Source: Clavelina lepadiformis
Taxonomy: Eukaryota > Chordata > Ascidiacea > Aplousobranchia > Clavelinidae
NCBI RefSeq assembly: GCF_947623445.1
Contig: NC_135242.1
Coordinates: 1,984,001 to 2,048,000 of the forward strand
Length of the DNA stretch: 64,000 nucleotides
Direction: 5' to 3'
This document shows positions 33,161-44,399 of this stretch, piece after piece; position 1 is the stretch's first letter, and each line of letters begins with the position of its first letter. Under the pieces are notes generated by a model. That model was given only the letters and a program-made list of their open reading frames with translations, ran no database searches and was not told where the DNA came from. The translations under genes and the position numbers were made by a program.

Positions 33161-34860
33161 ACTTGTGGCACACATCGCATTGATAAGGTCGTTCACCAGT
33201 GTGGGTTTTCATATGAGTTTTCAAACTGCTGCTATTGATAAATGACTTGTGGCACACATCGCATTGATAAGGTCGTTCACCAGTGTGGGTTCTCATATGT
33301 ATTTTCAAATGGCTGCTTTTGATGAATGACTTGTGGCACACATCACATTGATAACGTCGCTCTCCACTGTGGGTTCTCATGTGAGTTTTCAAATCACTGT
33401 CAGTGGAAAATGACTTGTGGCACACATCGCATTGATAAGGTCGTTCTCATATGTATTTTTAAATGGCTGCTAATGAAAAATGACTTGTGGCACACATCGC
33501 ATTGATAAGGTCGTTCACCAGTGTGGGTTCTCATATGAGTTTTCAAATGGCTGCTTTCGGAAAATGACTTGTGGCACACATTGCATTGATAAGGTCGCTC
33601 TCCAGTGTGGGTTCTCATATGAGTTTTCAAATCACTGTCAGTGGAAAATGACTTGTGGCACACATCGCATTGATAAGGTCGTTCACCAGTGTGAGTTCTC
33701 ATATGTATTTTTAAATGGCTGCTATTGAAAAATGACTTGTGGCACACATCGCATTGATAAGGTCGTTCACCAGTGTGGGTTCTCATATGAGTTTTCAAAT
33801 GGCTGCTTTGGGAAAATGACTTGTGGCACACATCGCATTGATAAGGTCGCTCTCCAGTGTGGGTTCTCATGTGAGTTTTCAAATCACTGTCAGTGGAAAA
33901 TGACTTGTGGCACACATCGCATTGATATGGTCGCTCTCCAGTGTGAGTTCTCATGTGAGCTTTCAAATCCTTGTTAGCAGAAAATGACTTGTGGCACACA
34001 TCGCATTGATAAGGTCGCTCTCCAGTGTGGGTTCTTATGTGAGTATTCAAGTTTGCTTTATGTTGGAATAATTTATTACAAAACTTGCAGAAAAAACGTT
34101 TTTCTTTGTTGTTTCCAACAAACATCTGAGTCTGGATTTTGCAAGCATTGTTTCTATCATTTGTTGCAGAATTATCAAAGAACAATTCCACAGAATCGCC
34201 GCATTCTTCATCGGAACTTCTTTCAATACAGTTTCTGGTATCGATCGTTTTAACTATGGCTTTTACTCCAATATCTGATTGAGAAGGTAATTTATTTGAT
34301 ATGGATATAGTTGGGTCATCAGCCTCAGTTGGCAAATCTGCATATTGTTGCAACAACAAAGGTTCGTCTTGAATAACATCAAATTAAGGATAAATTGATG
34401 CCTTTTCAGAATGATCTTCAATACAGGTTTGGGGCTTAACAGTTTTAACTACGGCATTTAATTCAATCTCTGATTGATGAGAAAATTTATTTGACATGGA
34501 CATACTTGGTTCATCCATTTCAGAAACCTCCCAATGCTGCAACAGCAAAGGTTCTTCTTTGATAGCATCAACAGGAGGAAGAACTGATGCATTCTGAGAA
34601 TAAACTTCTTTAATACAAATGCCGATATCAGATGCTACATCTAATGCTTGTGACGTTTTATTAATCGGTATTGGATTGTTTATGATTTCAGCTTTCTTTG
34701 TTTCTGCCAGAATCTTTGAAACTATATCTTCCATATTTTCTTGCACTTTAGCAAATTCTATCTTCATATCTTGTCGCATTGATTTGAATTCTTTTGAAAC
34801 CATATCACTGATTGCTTTCAATAAAAAATCAACTTGCATACCAGCTGGATGACAATCCAT
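33144..34860 (-). pseudogene. C2H2 zinc-finger gene with 3-finger repeat expansion
   Basis: Close paralogue of 29310-30587 from MDCHPAGMQVDFLLKAI. A TAA near 34384 (after KASIYP, where the paralogue has a sense codon) ends the first frame, and the second starts in the linker at 34359. At least eleven full fingers follow. About 14 bp lost near 33440 shifts the frame in finger 8. The array then continues at 33425-33144 and stops in the middle of a finger ([11 protein letters not shown]). Fingers 3-5, 6-8 and 9-11 repeat the pattern STDSDLK, (S/K)SSHLK, (F/I)xSS(H/S)LK, so a unit of three fingers (about 252 bp) was amplified. Confidence 0.85.
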
Positions 34861-35148
34861 TTCCTATTTATCATACAACTTTATAACCTATTTGCTGAAA
34901 AGAACTTAAAATATTTGAAGATTTTCTTGATAGCGGAAAACTGATAATGTGTAACCAAAACCATTGGAATAAAAACATAAATCTAAATTAATCTTTTCAT
35001 AATTTACTACAAAGTAAAGAACAGCAGTGACTGTCAAATACAAAAACGAAAATCAAAAGATTATCTGTTGTTTTGAAAAAAGCTTCTAAAGAATTCTGCA
35101 TAGTTTGAAGATGCAAATCAAGCATTAAACTAGAGATACTCATCATGA

Positions 35149-35986
35149 TTAAGACAAAGATATCGCAATGTCAACACAGCAAGGCTCGCAGTAATCGTAA
35201 TGGGTGAAGACAACGCTTATACCTGTTAAGATTGAATCTTTTTCCAAATTTCTTACCGCAGATTTGACAGGTATACTGGCCTCTAGTGGTTTTAGATTAC
35301 ATATGTAAGGGTTTTCGTAAATGCGCCTTACCCATGCAGCCAACTTTAGTCACGGCTTCACGGCAACATATCCCAGTTAAACCTTTTTGATTAATGGGCC
35401 CTTGAAATTTTTCTAAAGCACTACTTGCACAAGGTTCTTTGTTTGTTGCGTTTTCAAAACTTTTCGATTCCTGCTCTGACATTCACAGAATAATCGTCAA
35501 TTCCAGAAGCATTACTTGAAACGTCTGATACACCACTACGACTCAGATTAGTGTAGAAGTTGTTTTCAAAGTTTTCAGACAAATTCTCAGCTACATGTTT
35601 AAGAAATGTTTCAAATTGTTTAAAGTATAACCGTTGCAAACCTTCTTGTTCTTCATCTAACAAAAATTCCTCTTTAATCTTTTCAAAATGAGCAAAAATT
35701 GATGAGTTTTCACAATAAGCTTCTTGATCACAAACATCAGATTGTATAGATGATAGTATTGTGAACCTGATGCTTGCTGATATGATAACGTGTTGCTCAC
35801 AACTTTAGCTCTATCAGTTTCTTCCAGAAAATGCTTTAAAATCAATTCTTCAATTCTTTCTTCCAATTTTACAAATTCTTTCTCCACATTCATCCTGACT
35901 GATTTTATTTCTTGCAAGAACAAGTGTCGGATTGTCATTGTTGCACCATTACCATCAACCTGATTCTGGATCAGGTCAGTTTCCAT
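35149..35986 (-). pseudogene. relic of the divergent zinc-finger subfamily
   Basis: Starts METDLIQNQVDGNGATM at 35986 with a helical module (QEIKSVRMNVEKEFVKLEER) recognisably related to the main family. The frame then breaks at least three times. A Ser-rich part contains KSFENATNKEP, echoing FENATTK in the 31853-33160 relic, and one finger is readable near 35270-35190 (YTCQICGKKFGKRFNLNR). It probably shows what the missing N-terminus of that relic looked like. No single reading frame survives. Confidence 0.65.
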
Positions 35987-35989
35987 TCT

Positions 35990-36240
35990 TTCTGTGTTTA
36001 TATAAACTCAACATAAATATTTTTATTTGAAGCTGAAATAAACACATCAGCAAAACTGAATCAAAAAGACAACAATAACACACACAGGGACATAATAATA
36101 CAAAACATGAAAAATGTAAACTCTCTGTCCACTAGGCTATTATAAAATAAAAAGTACATATTGTAGACACGAAATCATCTAAAATGACTTCACACAACCA
36201 GTTTGACCTAAACTAACCCACAATAAACAGTGCTGAAATC
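35990..36240. other. intergenic
   Basis: AT-rich flank, no gene seen. It includes the AAAACACACGAAATCATC-like family flank near 36165-36230. Confidence 0.4.
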
Positions 36241-36249
36241 ACATCATCA

Positions 36250-37100
36250 TTGTTTAATTTAATGATGATTAATAACGTTTCGGATTGCCTTGCCTGGTTG
36301 AGTTTTCAACCTGGTTAAACAATCGCTTTAATGTAAACAATGCCTCCGCGGGATGGGATGAAATTTCCTCACACACAATGCTTCTAGACATTACTTCACC
36401 ATACTGCTAAAGATTTCAAGGTTAAAGACAAAAAAAATGCAACGCATAAGCATAATAGTAAAACGAGTCTTGTGAAAACACGTACTTGTGATCTGACACA
36501 AATGGTAGTGATGTTTCTTCGGTGGGAAATTGCAATGTTCATGGTTTCAGTTTTCTTTGTTTCTTCCATCTGCATATCCAATCGCATTGATTTGAATTCT
36601 TGTGGTATCATGTCACTGATTGCCTTGAATAAAAAAGCAACTCGCATATTATCTGGATGAAACTCCATGACGTTGCTATAATAAGTACTCATATGATGTT
36701 GCAAATCGGTGCTTCTCGTTAATGACAAGTCACACGCTTGACATTGATAAGGTTGCTCTTCAGTGTGAGTTATCATATGAGTTTTATCATACAACTTTTC
36801 ACACACATAGCATTGATAAACTTCCTGAAAAAACAACTTATTTGCCAAAAACACATAGTGCAATTTTATGTTTCATGAAACATACAAAGTTATTGCTAAA
36901 ACATGTAAAAGTGGACAAATAAAACACAAAAAAATGGATGCAGCATCTGGATGAAAGTTTTGTAAATGTATTTCAAGGCTAAGTTTTCGTCCAAAGACCA
37001 CTTCAAAATATTTAGATTTCCCCAACAGGAAGAAATCTTTGAAATTATATCTTCCATATTTTCTTGTACTTAAGCAAATTTCATCTTCATATCTTGTCGC
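36250..37100 (-). pseudogene. zinc-finger relic, block D copy 4
   Basis: Fourth copy of the block starting near TTAATAACGTTTCGGATTGCC. A frame at 36863-36396 carries a truncated finger (CYVCEKLYDKTHMITH), a second (CQACDLSLTRSTDLQHHM), then the N-terminal helical fragment (FKAISDMIPQEFKSMRLDMQ). The fingers precede the N-terminal module as in the other copies. An extra helical fragment lies at 37125-37030. Confidence 0.65.
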
Positions 37101-37160
37101 ATTGATTTTAATTCAGATTGTGATATCATATAAATGACTTTTGACAAAAAATAAACTACG

Positions 37161-38333
37161 TTAAGGTTGCTCTCCTGTGTGATTTGTCATATGAGTTTTC
37201 AATTTGCTGCTAACGGAAAATGACTTTTGGCACAAATCGCATTGATAAGGTCGCTCTCCAGTGTGGATTCTCATATGAGATTTTAAATTGCCGTATTGGG
37301 CAAATGACTTGTGGCACACATCGCATTGATAAGGTCGCTCTCCAGTGTGAATTCTCAAATGTCTGTTCGAACTGCTGCTATCTGAAAACGACTTGTGGCA
37401 CAAATCGCATTGATAAGGTCGCTCTCCAGTGTGGATTCTCATATGAGTTCGCAAACTTGCATTTCGGATAAATGACTTGTGACAAATTTGGCATTGATAA
37501 GGTCGCTCTCCAGTGTGAGTTCTCAAATGTATGGTCAAATTGCTGCTATCGGAATATGACTTGTGGCACACATTGCATTGATAAGGTCGCTCTCCAGTGT
37601 GAGTTCTCATATGATTTAGCAAATTTACATTTCGGATAAATGACTTGTCACAAATTTGGCATTGATAAGGTCGCTCACCTGTGTGAGTTCTTACATGTTC
37701 TTTCAAGTTTGTTTTGCATTTGAATGATTTTTCACAAAAATTGCAAGAAAAATGCTTTTCTTTGTTATTTTTATTTCCAACAAGCAACTGAGCATCAATT
37801 TTGCAAGCATTAATTGTTTCACTTGCAGTAGATTTATTGAGAAACATCTCCACAGAATCGCTGCATTCTTTATCTGAGTTTCTTGCAACACAGCTTTGTG
37901 GTTTAAGAATTTCGACTGTGGCATTTACTCCAATATCTGGTTGAGAAGGATATTTATCTAACATGGATATATTCCGGTCATCATTCTCAGGCTGAGAAAC
38001 CTCATATTCTTCCAACAGCAAAGGTTCTTCTTTGATAAGTTCAACAAAAGGAAACACTGGTGCCTTCTCGGAATAAACTTCCTCAATATTAAGGCTGATA
38101 TCAGAGTTTACAACTGTTGTTTGTGATGTTTCTTCAACTGGCATTGCATTGTTCATGGTTTCAGTTTTCTTTATCTCTGCAAGATGCGTTGAAATCACAT
38201 CTTCCATGCTTTCTTGCATTTTTACAAATTCCTTTCTCATATCTTGTTGCATTGATTTAAATTCTTGTGAAATCATATCACTGATTGCTTTTAACAAATC
38301 ATCAACTTGCATTCCAACAAGGTGATACTCCAT
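37161..38333 (-). CDS. C2H2 zinc-finger protein, 7 fingers
   Basis: 390 residues from the MEYHLVGMQVDDLLKAI start (a Met seven codons upstream is less likely). Helical module, one acidic linker ([18 protein letters not shown]), SVARNSDKECSD-type bridge, then seven intact fingers. The first is HFSCNFCEKSFKCKTNLKEH and the last is CDLCQKSFSVSSKLKTHMTNH, ending TGEQP. Fingers 5-7 and this unusual ending are shared with 42731-44399, so the two form a pair. An acceptor-like TTTTCAG lies about 45 nt upstream of the start. Confidence 0.87.
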   Translation of the reverse strand: MEYHLVGMQVDDLLKAISDMISQEFKSMQQDMRKEFVKMQESMEDVISTHLAEIKKTETMNNAMPVEETSQTTVVNSDISLNIEEVYSEKAPVFPFVELIKEEPLLLEEYEVSQPENDDRNISMLDKYPSQPDIGVNATVEILKPQSCVARNSDKECSDSVEMFLNKSTASETINACKIDAQLLVGNKNNKEKHFSCNFCEKSFKCKTNLKEHVRTHTGERPYQCQICDKSFIRNVNLLNHMRTHTGERPYQCNVCHKSYSDSSNLTIHLRTHTGERPYQCQICHKSFIRNASLRTHMRIHTGERPYQCDLCHKSFSDSSSSNRHLRIHTGERPYQCDVCHKSFAQYGNLKSHMRIHTGERPYQCDLCQKSFSVSSKLKTHMTNHTGEQP

Positions 38334-38339
38334 TGTCTG

Positions 38340-39720
38340 ATAATTATCATACAACTTTATAAACTATTTGCTGAAAAGAACTTAAAATATTTGAAGATTT
38401 TGTTGATAGCGGAAAACTGATAATATTTAACCAAAACTGTTGGAATAAAATAACAAATCTAAATAATTTTTTTCAAAATTCACTACAAAGTAAAGAACAG
38501 CATTGGCTGTCTCATACAAGAATGTTTATAAAGACTTCTGCATAGTTTCACGATTTCAAAACACACAAAATCATCTTAAATGACATTACACACCAGTTTG
38601 ACCTAAACTAACCCACAACTGGCACAAACCATAAAAAATGCTCAAATCATTTAAAAATATTAGAACAACACATTTAGCAAAGTTATATCCAAATTATATG
38701 TTAAATTCTGTTTGATGTGAAGTTGAAAATCACTTATAAATAGTTGAACAGTTTTAACTTTGACAATAAAAAAATTAAAACCCTAAACAAAAATATGAAA
38801 TATGAATACATGTAACGCCTACTTGAACACAACCTGAATGACAATTCATCAACTAAAGCTAGCTGAACCAAATAATCTAAAACTATACAAACAAAAAAAA
38901 AAAAATTGATAACTATGAATTCAAGATGAATAACATATAGAATACAACATCATATTATACAATATATCCTATTACGTATATATATATCCTATCCTATATA
39001 TCCTAATTATAATAGTAATGTATCCTATTCTATCTGATATTGTATCCTATCTTTAACAGATAGTATACAATATCAATATAAATGACTTATAGTTCATTTT
39101 AAGTGAGCAAAATTGTCAAAATATTAATTACAATACCACCAGACCATTTTGGTTATAATATCCGAATGTTCACAATAACTGAAACTGTTACAGTTCTATT
39201 TAACTACACCAGGATCGATAAAGTTAGGCTGAAAATGACACAAAACATTCTGTCACCTCTTTAATTTCATAAGGTCTTATAAAAATAATTGTAGTAAAAT
39301 TAAACACGACTTGAGGGTTTGTTTTGCCACTATTTTTACGAGTGCATATATTATTACAAGAATTGTTTTCACAAGTCACAACACTATCAAATGTGAACTT
39401 TAACCCACTAGATTTGTTTGACGTTTAAATATAGCGAAAAACAGTTCTTTCATATAATGCATATCACACAAAACTAATGCAAGAATACAAACCTGAGGTC
39501 GTTAATACACCAGAAATGTAAATCTATGCTTAATGCCAAGATTGTCGAAAATTCTCATAATCCAAATAATATGCAACAAATTCAAAACTAAAAGAAAATG
39601 TAGTCATTATAACTTTTCTTAATAATTATTCGAAAAAAGATACTGAATAATCACGTTTAAACTTTTCTTGAAAGTTTTTTTGCGTTGATGACAGTAGATG
39701 GCCAAAGCCATCTTGTCATC
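38340..39720. repeat. intergenic segment shared with 44400-45225
   Basis: 5' flank of the preceding gene and unique sequence. From 39180 to 39700 it closely matches 44760-45220 (landmarks ACACCAGGATCGAT and ATTCTGTCACCTCTTTA). At 38975-39065 it contains an impure TATCCTA/TATA simple repeat. No gene seen. Confidence 0.7.
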
Positions 39721-39744
39721 TTTGCAAAATTTTTTGCAAAGTCA

Positions 39745-40375
39745 AATTACTTACCAAGTCAAAATTGTTTACAAACTGCATTTTCGTAGTCGGAGGTCAC
39801 CAGAATATATGGCGAAGGTTAACGTCTAGTGCGTTGTTGTTGTTGTCACGATGCTGCGTTGTTGATCTGTTGCTGACTCCTGCTTCAGAAGGCTGCTACT
39901 CAGTTGTTTGTTACCTTCGCTCATATATTAAAAGAAAAACAAGTACGACCTTCTTACTTCAAGTCCCTAATCGAACTGATGTCCTGCGCGCAGGCAGTGC
40001 AAAACGAAAAAGAGATCGGTAAACGAATTAACAGTGCTTAAATAGACATGTGCTGCGAGCATTGTGAGAGCGCCAGCCAGCGACAAACAAACGAAACACC
40101 CAACGGCCGCTACAGTGTCTTAGAGGTTGCACTGTAGTTGAACTTGTCATTTTACATTGTACACCTTGTAGCCTACTTTATACTGTTGTAAATGGCCCAT
40201 GGTCTACTTATTGTAAATCAGCTTTTGCTTCGATTTTGCTTTAGATAGTTCAATAACTTCATGAATCATGTATCTTTAGTGTAGACAAATGTATTGAACA
40301 GTTTGTGTTGCGTCTTAGTTGCATTTTTTTGGCAGTGATTTGTACAGTAATTAGCCCATTTCCATTTTCATACCT
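39745..40375. mobile_element. inverted relative of the 21136-22023 element, nested copy absent
   Basis: In reverse orientation to 21260-21920. 40110-40375 matches 21890-21720 and 21390-21310, and 39750-39795 matches the part near 21910. At the place where the nested 332-bp element sits in the other copies, this one reads through (CATTTGTCTACACTAAAG in reverse) with a single target copy. About 320 bp (39797-40115) not present in the other copies lies in between. No inverted-repeat ends are seen. Confidence 0.7.
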
Positions 40376-40490
40376 TTTGCACGACCAAAGTTTAAGATGA
40401 CTTGATTTCATGATGGAAAAGGGACCTCCCCGTACTGAGTAGAAATCTCTCTACACTATAGACACAAAATAAACGTTTTTCTCAATGTAA
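40376..40490 (+). repeat. dispersed repeat (partner 47355-47480)
   Basis: Matches 47355-47480: TTTTGCACGACCAAAGTTTA, then GATGACTTGATTT, CTACACTATAGACACAAAAT and CTCAATGTAAAG. Not identified. Confidence 0.7.
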
Positions 40491-40499
40491 AGGACGATT

Positions 40500-41390
40500 C
40501 AAAGCGCGAACGTTAGACCCAACATAATGAAGCCAGTATTCGATATCTATTATCTAGTAACGCTCTATTGTTGTAATGCCTTTGTATTCCTGTTCAGAAG
40601 ACCTGGTGTGTAACGTACAAATTAACATGTTGTTCCTCCAAATTATATGATTTGTGATAAGGACTTATATGAACTAAAATTCCAATTGCCTCGGTAATCA
40701 AAATTCCGGACAACTTGATGATTGTGTGTTTGGCCTCGCGTTCTTGTCTTAAATTGCTGTAATTATAGTCGAGGCCGCGTTGTGAGGCCCAGTATTGTGT
40801 TAGCCTAACCATGAGGGTTGCATGCAGTACGTTTGAGTAGTTGTCAGTGAACATGTTGTAAATTCATAAACTGATTAACCATGTGATTGAGACCTACTTT
40901 ATTGGTATCTACGACTATTGTTTGTACTGTACTTTCAGATGCTAAGTAACCACCTGGGTTCAGTATTTGTAGAAATCACATGTACGTTACCATATGCTAT
41001 ATCGTTACAACTGGTCAATATAACAGCTGCAAGATTACGTGTGCATTTCTATTTGAATAAGGTGGAATTCAGGCCTTGTTGGCCCAATCAACTATAGGTG
41101 ATCGGCTTCTGTAAATTTGCCGGTTACATGGTGTACCATAGTGGGAATTGTTGGAACTTGCATGATGAACAAAATCTATCATTGTGCACTTTTAAATTTT
41201 TATGGTACCTGAATAAAATACGGTACGACTGCAATTGGTACCATAACCGTTGACCCTAATGTACATGCATATTCAGGATGGCCAAACTGTAGAGCCTAGA
41301 GTCCTAGACTGTTCAAAATGGCAATTTTTTTGCTTACAATTGGCTACAAAGTAACTTGGTAATAAACTGATAACATAAGCCGAAAGAATC
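40500..41390. other. intergenic, no gene recognised
   Basis: An 86-codon minus frame at 40594-40854 has no recognisable motif. Otherwise no gene, RNA or transposon end is apparent. The sequence is not shared with the zinc-finger blocks. Confidence 0.4.
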
Positions 41391-41397
41391 GCCCGTA

Positions 41398-41530
41398 GGT
41401 TGAAGCGTCTGCGGGTTAAATCATCCGTTCTTTCAATCGCCCTAGCCTAGGTTGAATGGTATTGGATTGAATCGTCCGCAGGTTGAAACGTCCGCGGGAT
41501 GAAACGTCCACGAGTTGAATCGTCCGACCA
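41398..41530 (+). repeat. 16-bp minisatellite
   Basis: Units such as GGTTGAAACGTCCGCG and GATTGAATCGTCCGCA repeat with a 16-bp period in 41465-41528. Two more divergent units lie at 41398-41430 after a short interruption. GC-rich compared with the surroundings. Confidence 0.8.
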
Positions 41531-41534
41531 CCAT

Positions 41535-42310
41535 TGCCAGCGATTATTAATTATTGATTCGCAACAGTTATTGTCCTGTCTTAATGTGATAACTAGCCTT
41601 TCAACACTTTTTAACAAAGCCTGAGTAACATTGAACTGGAAATTAACATTGCAGCTAACTTTATTGGTATTGCAATATTTATGGTTTTCACTTTCTTTGT
41701 TTTTGCAGGAAGCGTTGAAAGTATATCTTTCATTGTTTTCTTGCATTAGTGCAAATTCATATCTTGTCGCATATGTTTTACTTGCTTTTAACAAAACATC
41801 CCCTTGCATACCACCTCAATGACACTCCACAGTTTACAATTAATACTGTCCTGAAAACTTTGCTAATAAATAAAAAGTACAGTATGTAATTGTGAAAGAA
41901 AGATCAAGAAATGAAGTCAGAGACATTGTATTCCAAAAACACCAAACAAAATGATAGCCTAAATCAAGGTAGTAAAATAGCCACACAAAACAATGTAATA
42001 ATATTAACAAAATTTATGCATTTCATTCAACTGATTAGAAAAGTAATACATGTAAGAGCACCTTCAATAACCAACACCTTAACTTCTTTATATTACAGAT
42101 CACTAACGCAGGTTTGTTTAAGAGCAAACTAAAATCTGTACAATAGCACATCAAATGAACAAACATATCTTTAAAAATACCAATGTTTTAGCTTCACTTT
42201 AATTGCCTGTATATACCAGTTTTTAATGAACTTTCACACAGGCAAAACATATTTAAAAGTTAGTTAGTTTTAAGGGTAGACGCAAAAGAGCGAAAAATAA
42301 TTGTCTTTCA
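41535..42310 (-). pseudogene. solo N-terminal module relic (copy 1)
   Basis: Contains only the helical N-terminal exon of the zinc-finger family, with start near 41809 (MQGDVLLKAS) and degenerate helix, in a block that is repeated at 47638-48430. No linker or fingers follow. Frame lesions and lost residues (for example the missing SDLILQEF segment) argue for a relic. Confidence 0.65.
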
Positions 42311-42720
42311 TGACAACAATTTTAACTGCGGCATTTACTCCAATCTTCGATTGATGAAAAAACATGTTTGGCATGGAAATACTTGGCTCATCCGTTTCAG
42401 AAACCTCCCAATGCTGCAACAGCAAAGGTTCTTCTTTGATAGCATCAACAAGAGGAAAAACTGATGCATTCTGAGAATAAACTTCTTTAATACAAATACC
42501 CGTGTCAGATTCTACATCTAATGCTTGTGACGTTTTATTAATCTGTATTGTATTGTTTATGGTTTCAGCTTTCTTTGTTTCTGCAAAAATATTTCAAGCT
42601 ATTTCTTCCATATTTTCTTGCACTTAAGCAAACTTTATCTTCACATCTTGTCAACTTGATTTTAATTCTTGTGATATCATGTAAATGACTTTTGACAACG
42701 TAAATGACTTTTGACAAAAA
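42310..42720 (-). pseudogene. N-terminal half of a zinc-finger gene
   Basis: Reads, with stops, from the helical module near 42690 through the acidic linker ([15 protein letters not shown]-type, near 42440-42380) and breaks off at about 42310 where the flank of the solo N-terminal block begins. It lies directly 3' of the array at 42731 and resembles 34860-34480. Several stops (TTTCAAGC..., CTTAAGC...) disable it. Confidence 0.65.
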
Positions 42721-42730
42721 ATAAACTTCG

Positions 42731-44399
42731 TTAAAGTTGCTCTCCTGTGTGATTTGTCATATGAGTTTTCAATTGGCTGCTAAGAGAAAAGGACTTGTGA
42801 CACACTTCGCATTGATAAGGTCGCTCTCCAGTGTGGATTCTCATATGAGCTTTTAAATTGCCACATTGGGCAAATGACTTGTGGCACACATTGCATTGAT
42901 AGGGTCTTTCTCCACTGTGATTTCTCAAATGTCTGTTCAAACTGCTGCCATCTGAAAATGACTTGTGGCACACATCGCATTGATAAGGTCGCTCTCCAGT
43001 GTGAGTTCTGATATGATTTCGTAATTTTCCATTTCGGATAAATGACTTGTGACAAATTTGGCATTGATAAGGTCGCTCTCCAGTGTGAGTTCTCAAATGT
43101 ATGGTCAAACTGCTGCTATTGGAAAATGACTTGTGGCACACGTTGCATTGATAAGGTCGTTCTTTAGTGTGAATTCTTTTATGAGTTTTCAAAGTGCTGT
43201 TAATGGAAAATGACTTGTGGCACACATTGCATTGATAAGGTCTCTCTCCTGTGTGAGTTCTTATATGAAATTTCAAGTTTCTTTTGCATTTGAATGATTT
43301 GAGACAAAAATTGCAAGAAAAATGCTTTTCTTTGTTATTTTTATTTCCAACAAGCAACTGAGCATCAACTTTGCAAGCATTGATTCTTTCACTTGCAGTA
43401 GATTTATTGAGAAACATCTTCACAGAATCGCTGCATTTTATATCTGAGTTTCTTGCAACACAGTTTTGTGGATCAACCATTTTTACTGTGGAATTTACTG
43501 CAATATCAGATTGAGAAGTTAATTTCTTTGATATTGATGTACTTGGGTCATCAGTCTCAGTCTGAGAAACTGTATATTTTTGCAACGACAAAGGTTCCTC
43601 TTTAATAACATCAAATTGAGGATAAGTTGATGTCTTTTCAGAATTATCTTCTTCAATACAGGTTTGTGGCTCAACCATTTTAACTGTGGCATTTACTCCA
43701 ATATCTGATTGAGGAGGATATTTATTTAACATGGATATACTTGGGTCATAAGAATCATGCTGTGAAACCTCATATTCTTCCAACAAAATAGGTTCTTCTT
43801 TGATAGTGTCAATAAGAGGTAGAACTGATGCTTTCTCAGAATAAAGAATAAACAAAATAAAGCAACTGAGCATCAACTTTGCAAGCATTAATTCTTTCAA
43901 TTGCAGTAGATTTATTGAGAAACATCTCCATAGAATCGCTGCTTTCTTCATCTGAGTTTCTTGCAACACAGTTTTGTGGTTTAACAATGTTGACTGTGGC
44001 ATTCACTCCAATATCTGATTGAGGAAGAATTTCTTCTGACATTGATATATTTAAGTCATCAACATCAGGCTGTGAAACCTCATATTCTTCCAACAGCAAA
44101 GGTTCTTCTTTGATAACTTCAACAAGAGGAAAGACTGGTGCCTTCTCAGAATAAACTTCCTCAATATTAAGGCTGATATCTGAGTTTACAACTGTTGTTT
44201 GTGATGTTTCTTCAACTGGCATTGCATTGTTCATGGTTTCAGTTTTCTTTATCATCGAAATCACATCTTTCATGCTTTCTTGCATTTTTACAAATTCCTT
44301 TCTCATATCTTCTCGCATTGATTTAAATTCTTGTGAAATCATATCACTGATTGCTTTTAACAAAACATCAACTTGCACACCAACTAGTTGACGACCCAT
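42731..44399 (-). pseudogene. chimeric C2H2 zinc-finger gene, 7 fingers
   Basis: The first frame starts MGRQLVGVQVDVLLKAI at 44399. It carries the helical module and a complete linker ([16 protein letters not shown] to [10 protein letters not shown]), then runs into a junction near 43845 and stops. The second frame resumes with YSEKASVLPLIDTIKEEP, a further two linker copies, and seven intact fingers, ending TGEQL. Three linker copies plus the AT-rich junction (AATAAAGAATAAACAAAATAAAG) show that two genes were joined by recombination inside the linker, with a frame change. Unless an intron removes the junction, it cannot give one protein. Confidence 0.7.

Noticed and set aside
23590-34253. 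Plus-strand frames with repeated [17 protein letters not shown]-like peptides
   Set aside because: They are the antisense reading of zinc-finger arrays. Their repetition simply mirrors the 84-bp finger period.
40594-40854. 86-codon minus-strand frame
   Set aside because: No domain, homologue or splice context is recognised. Frames of this length occur by chance in such DNA.
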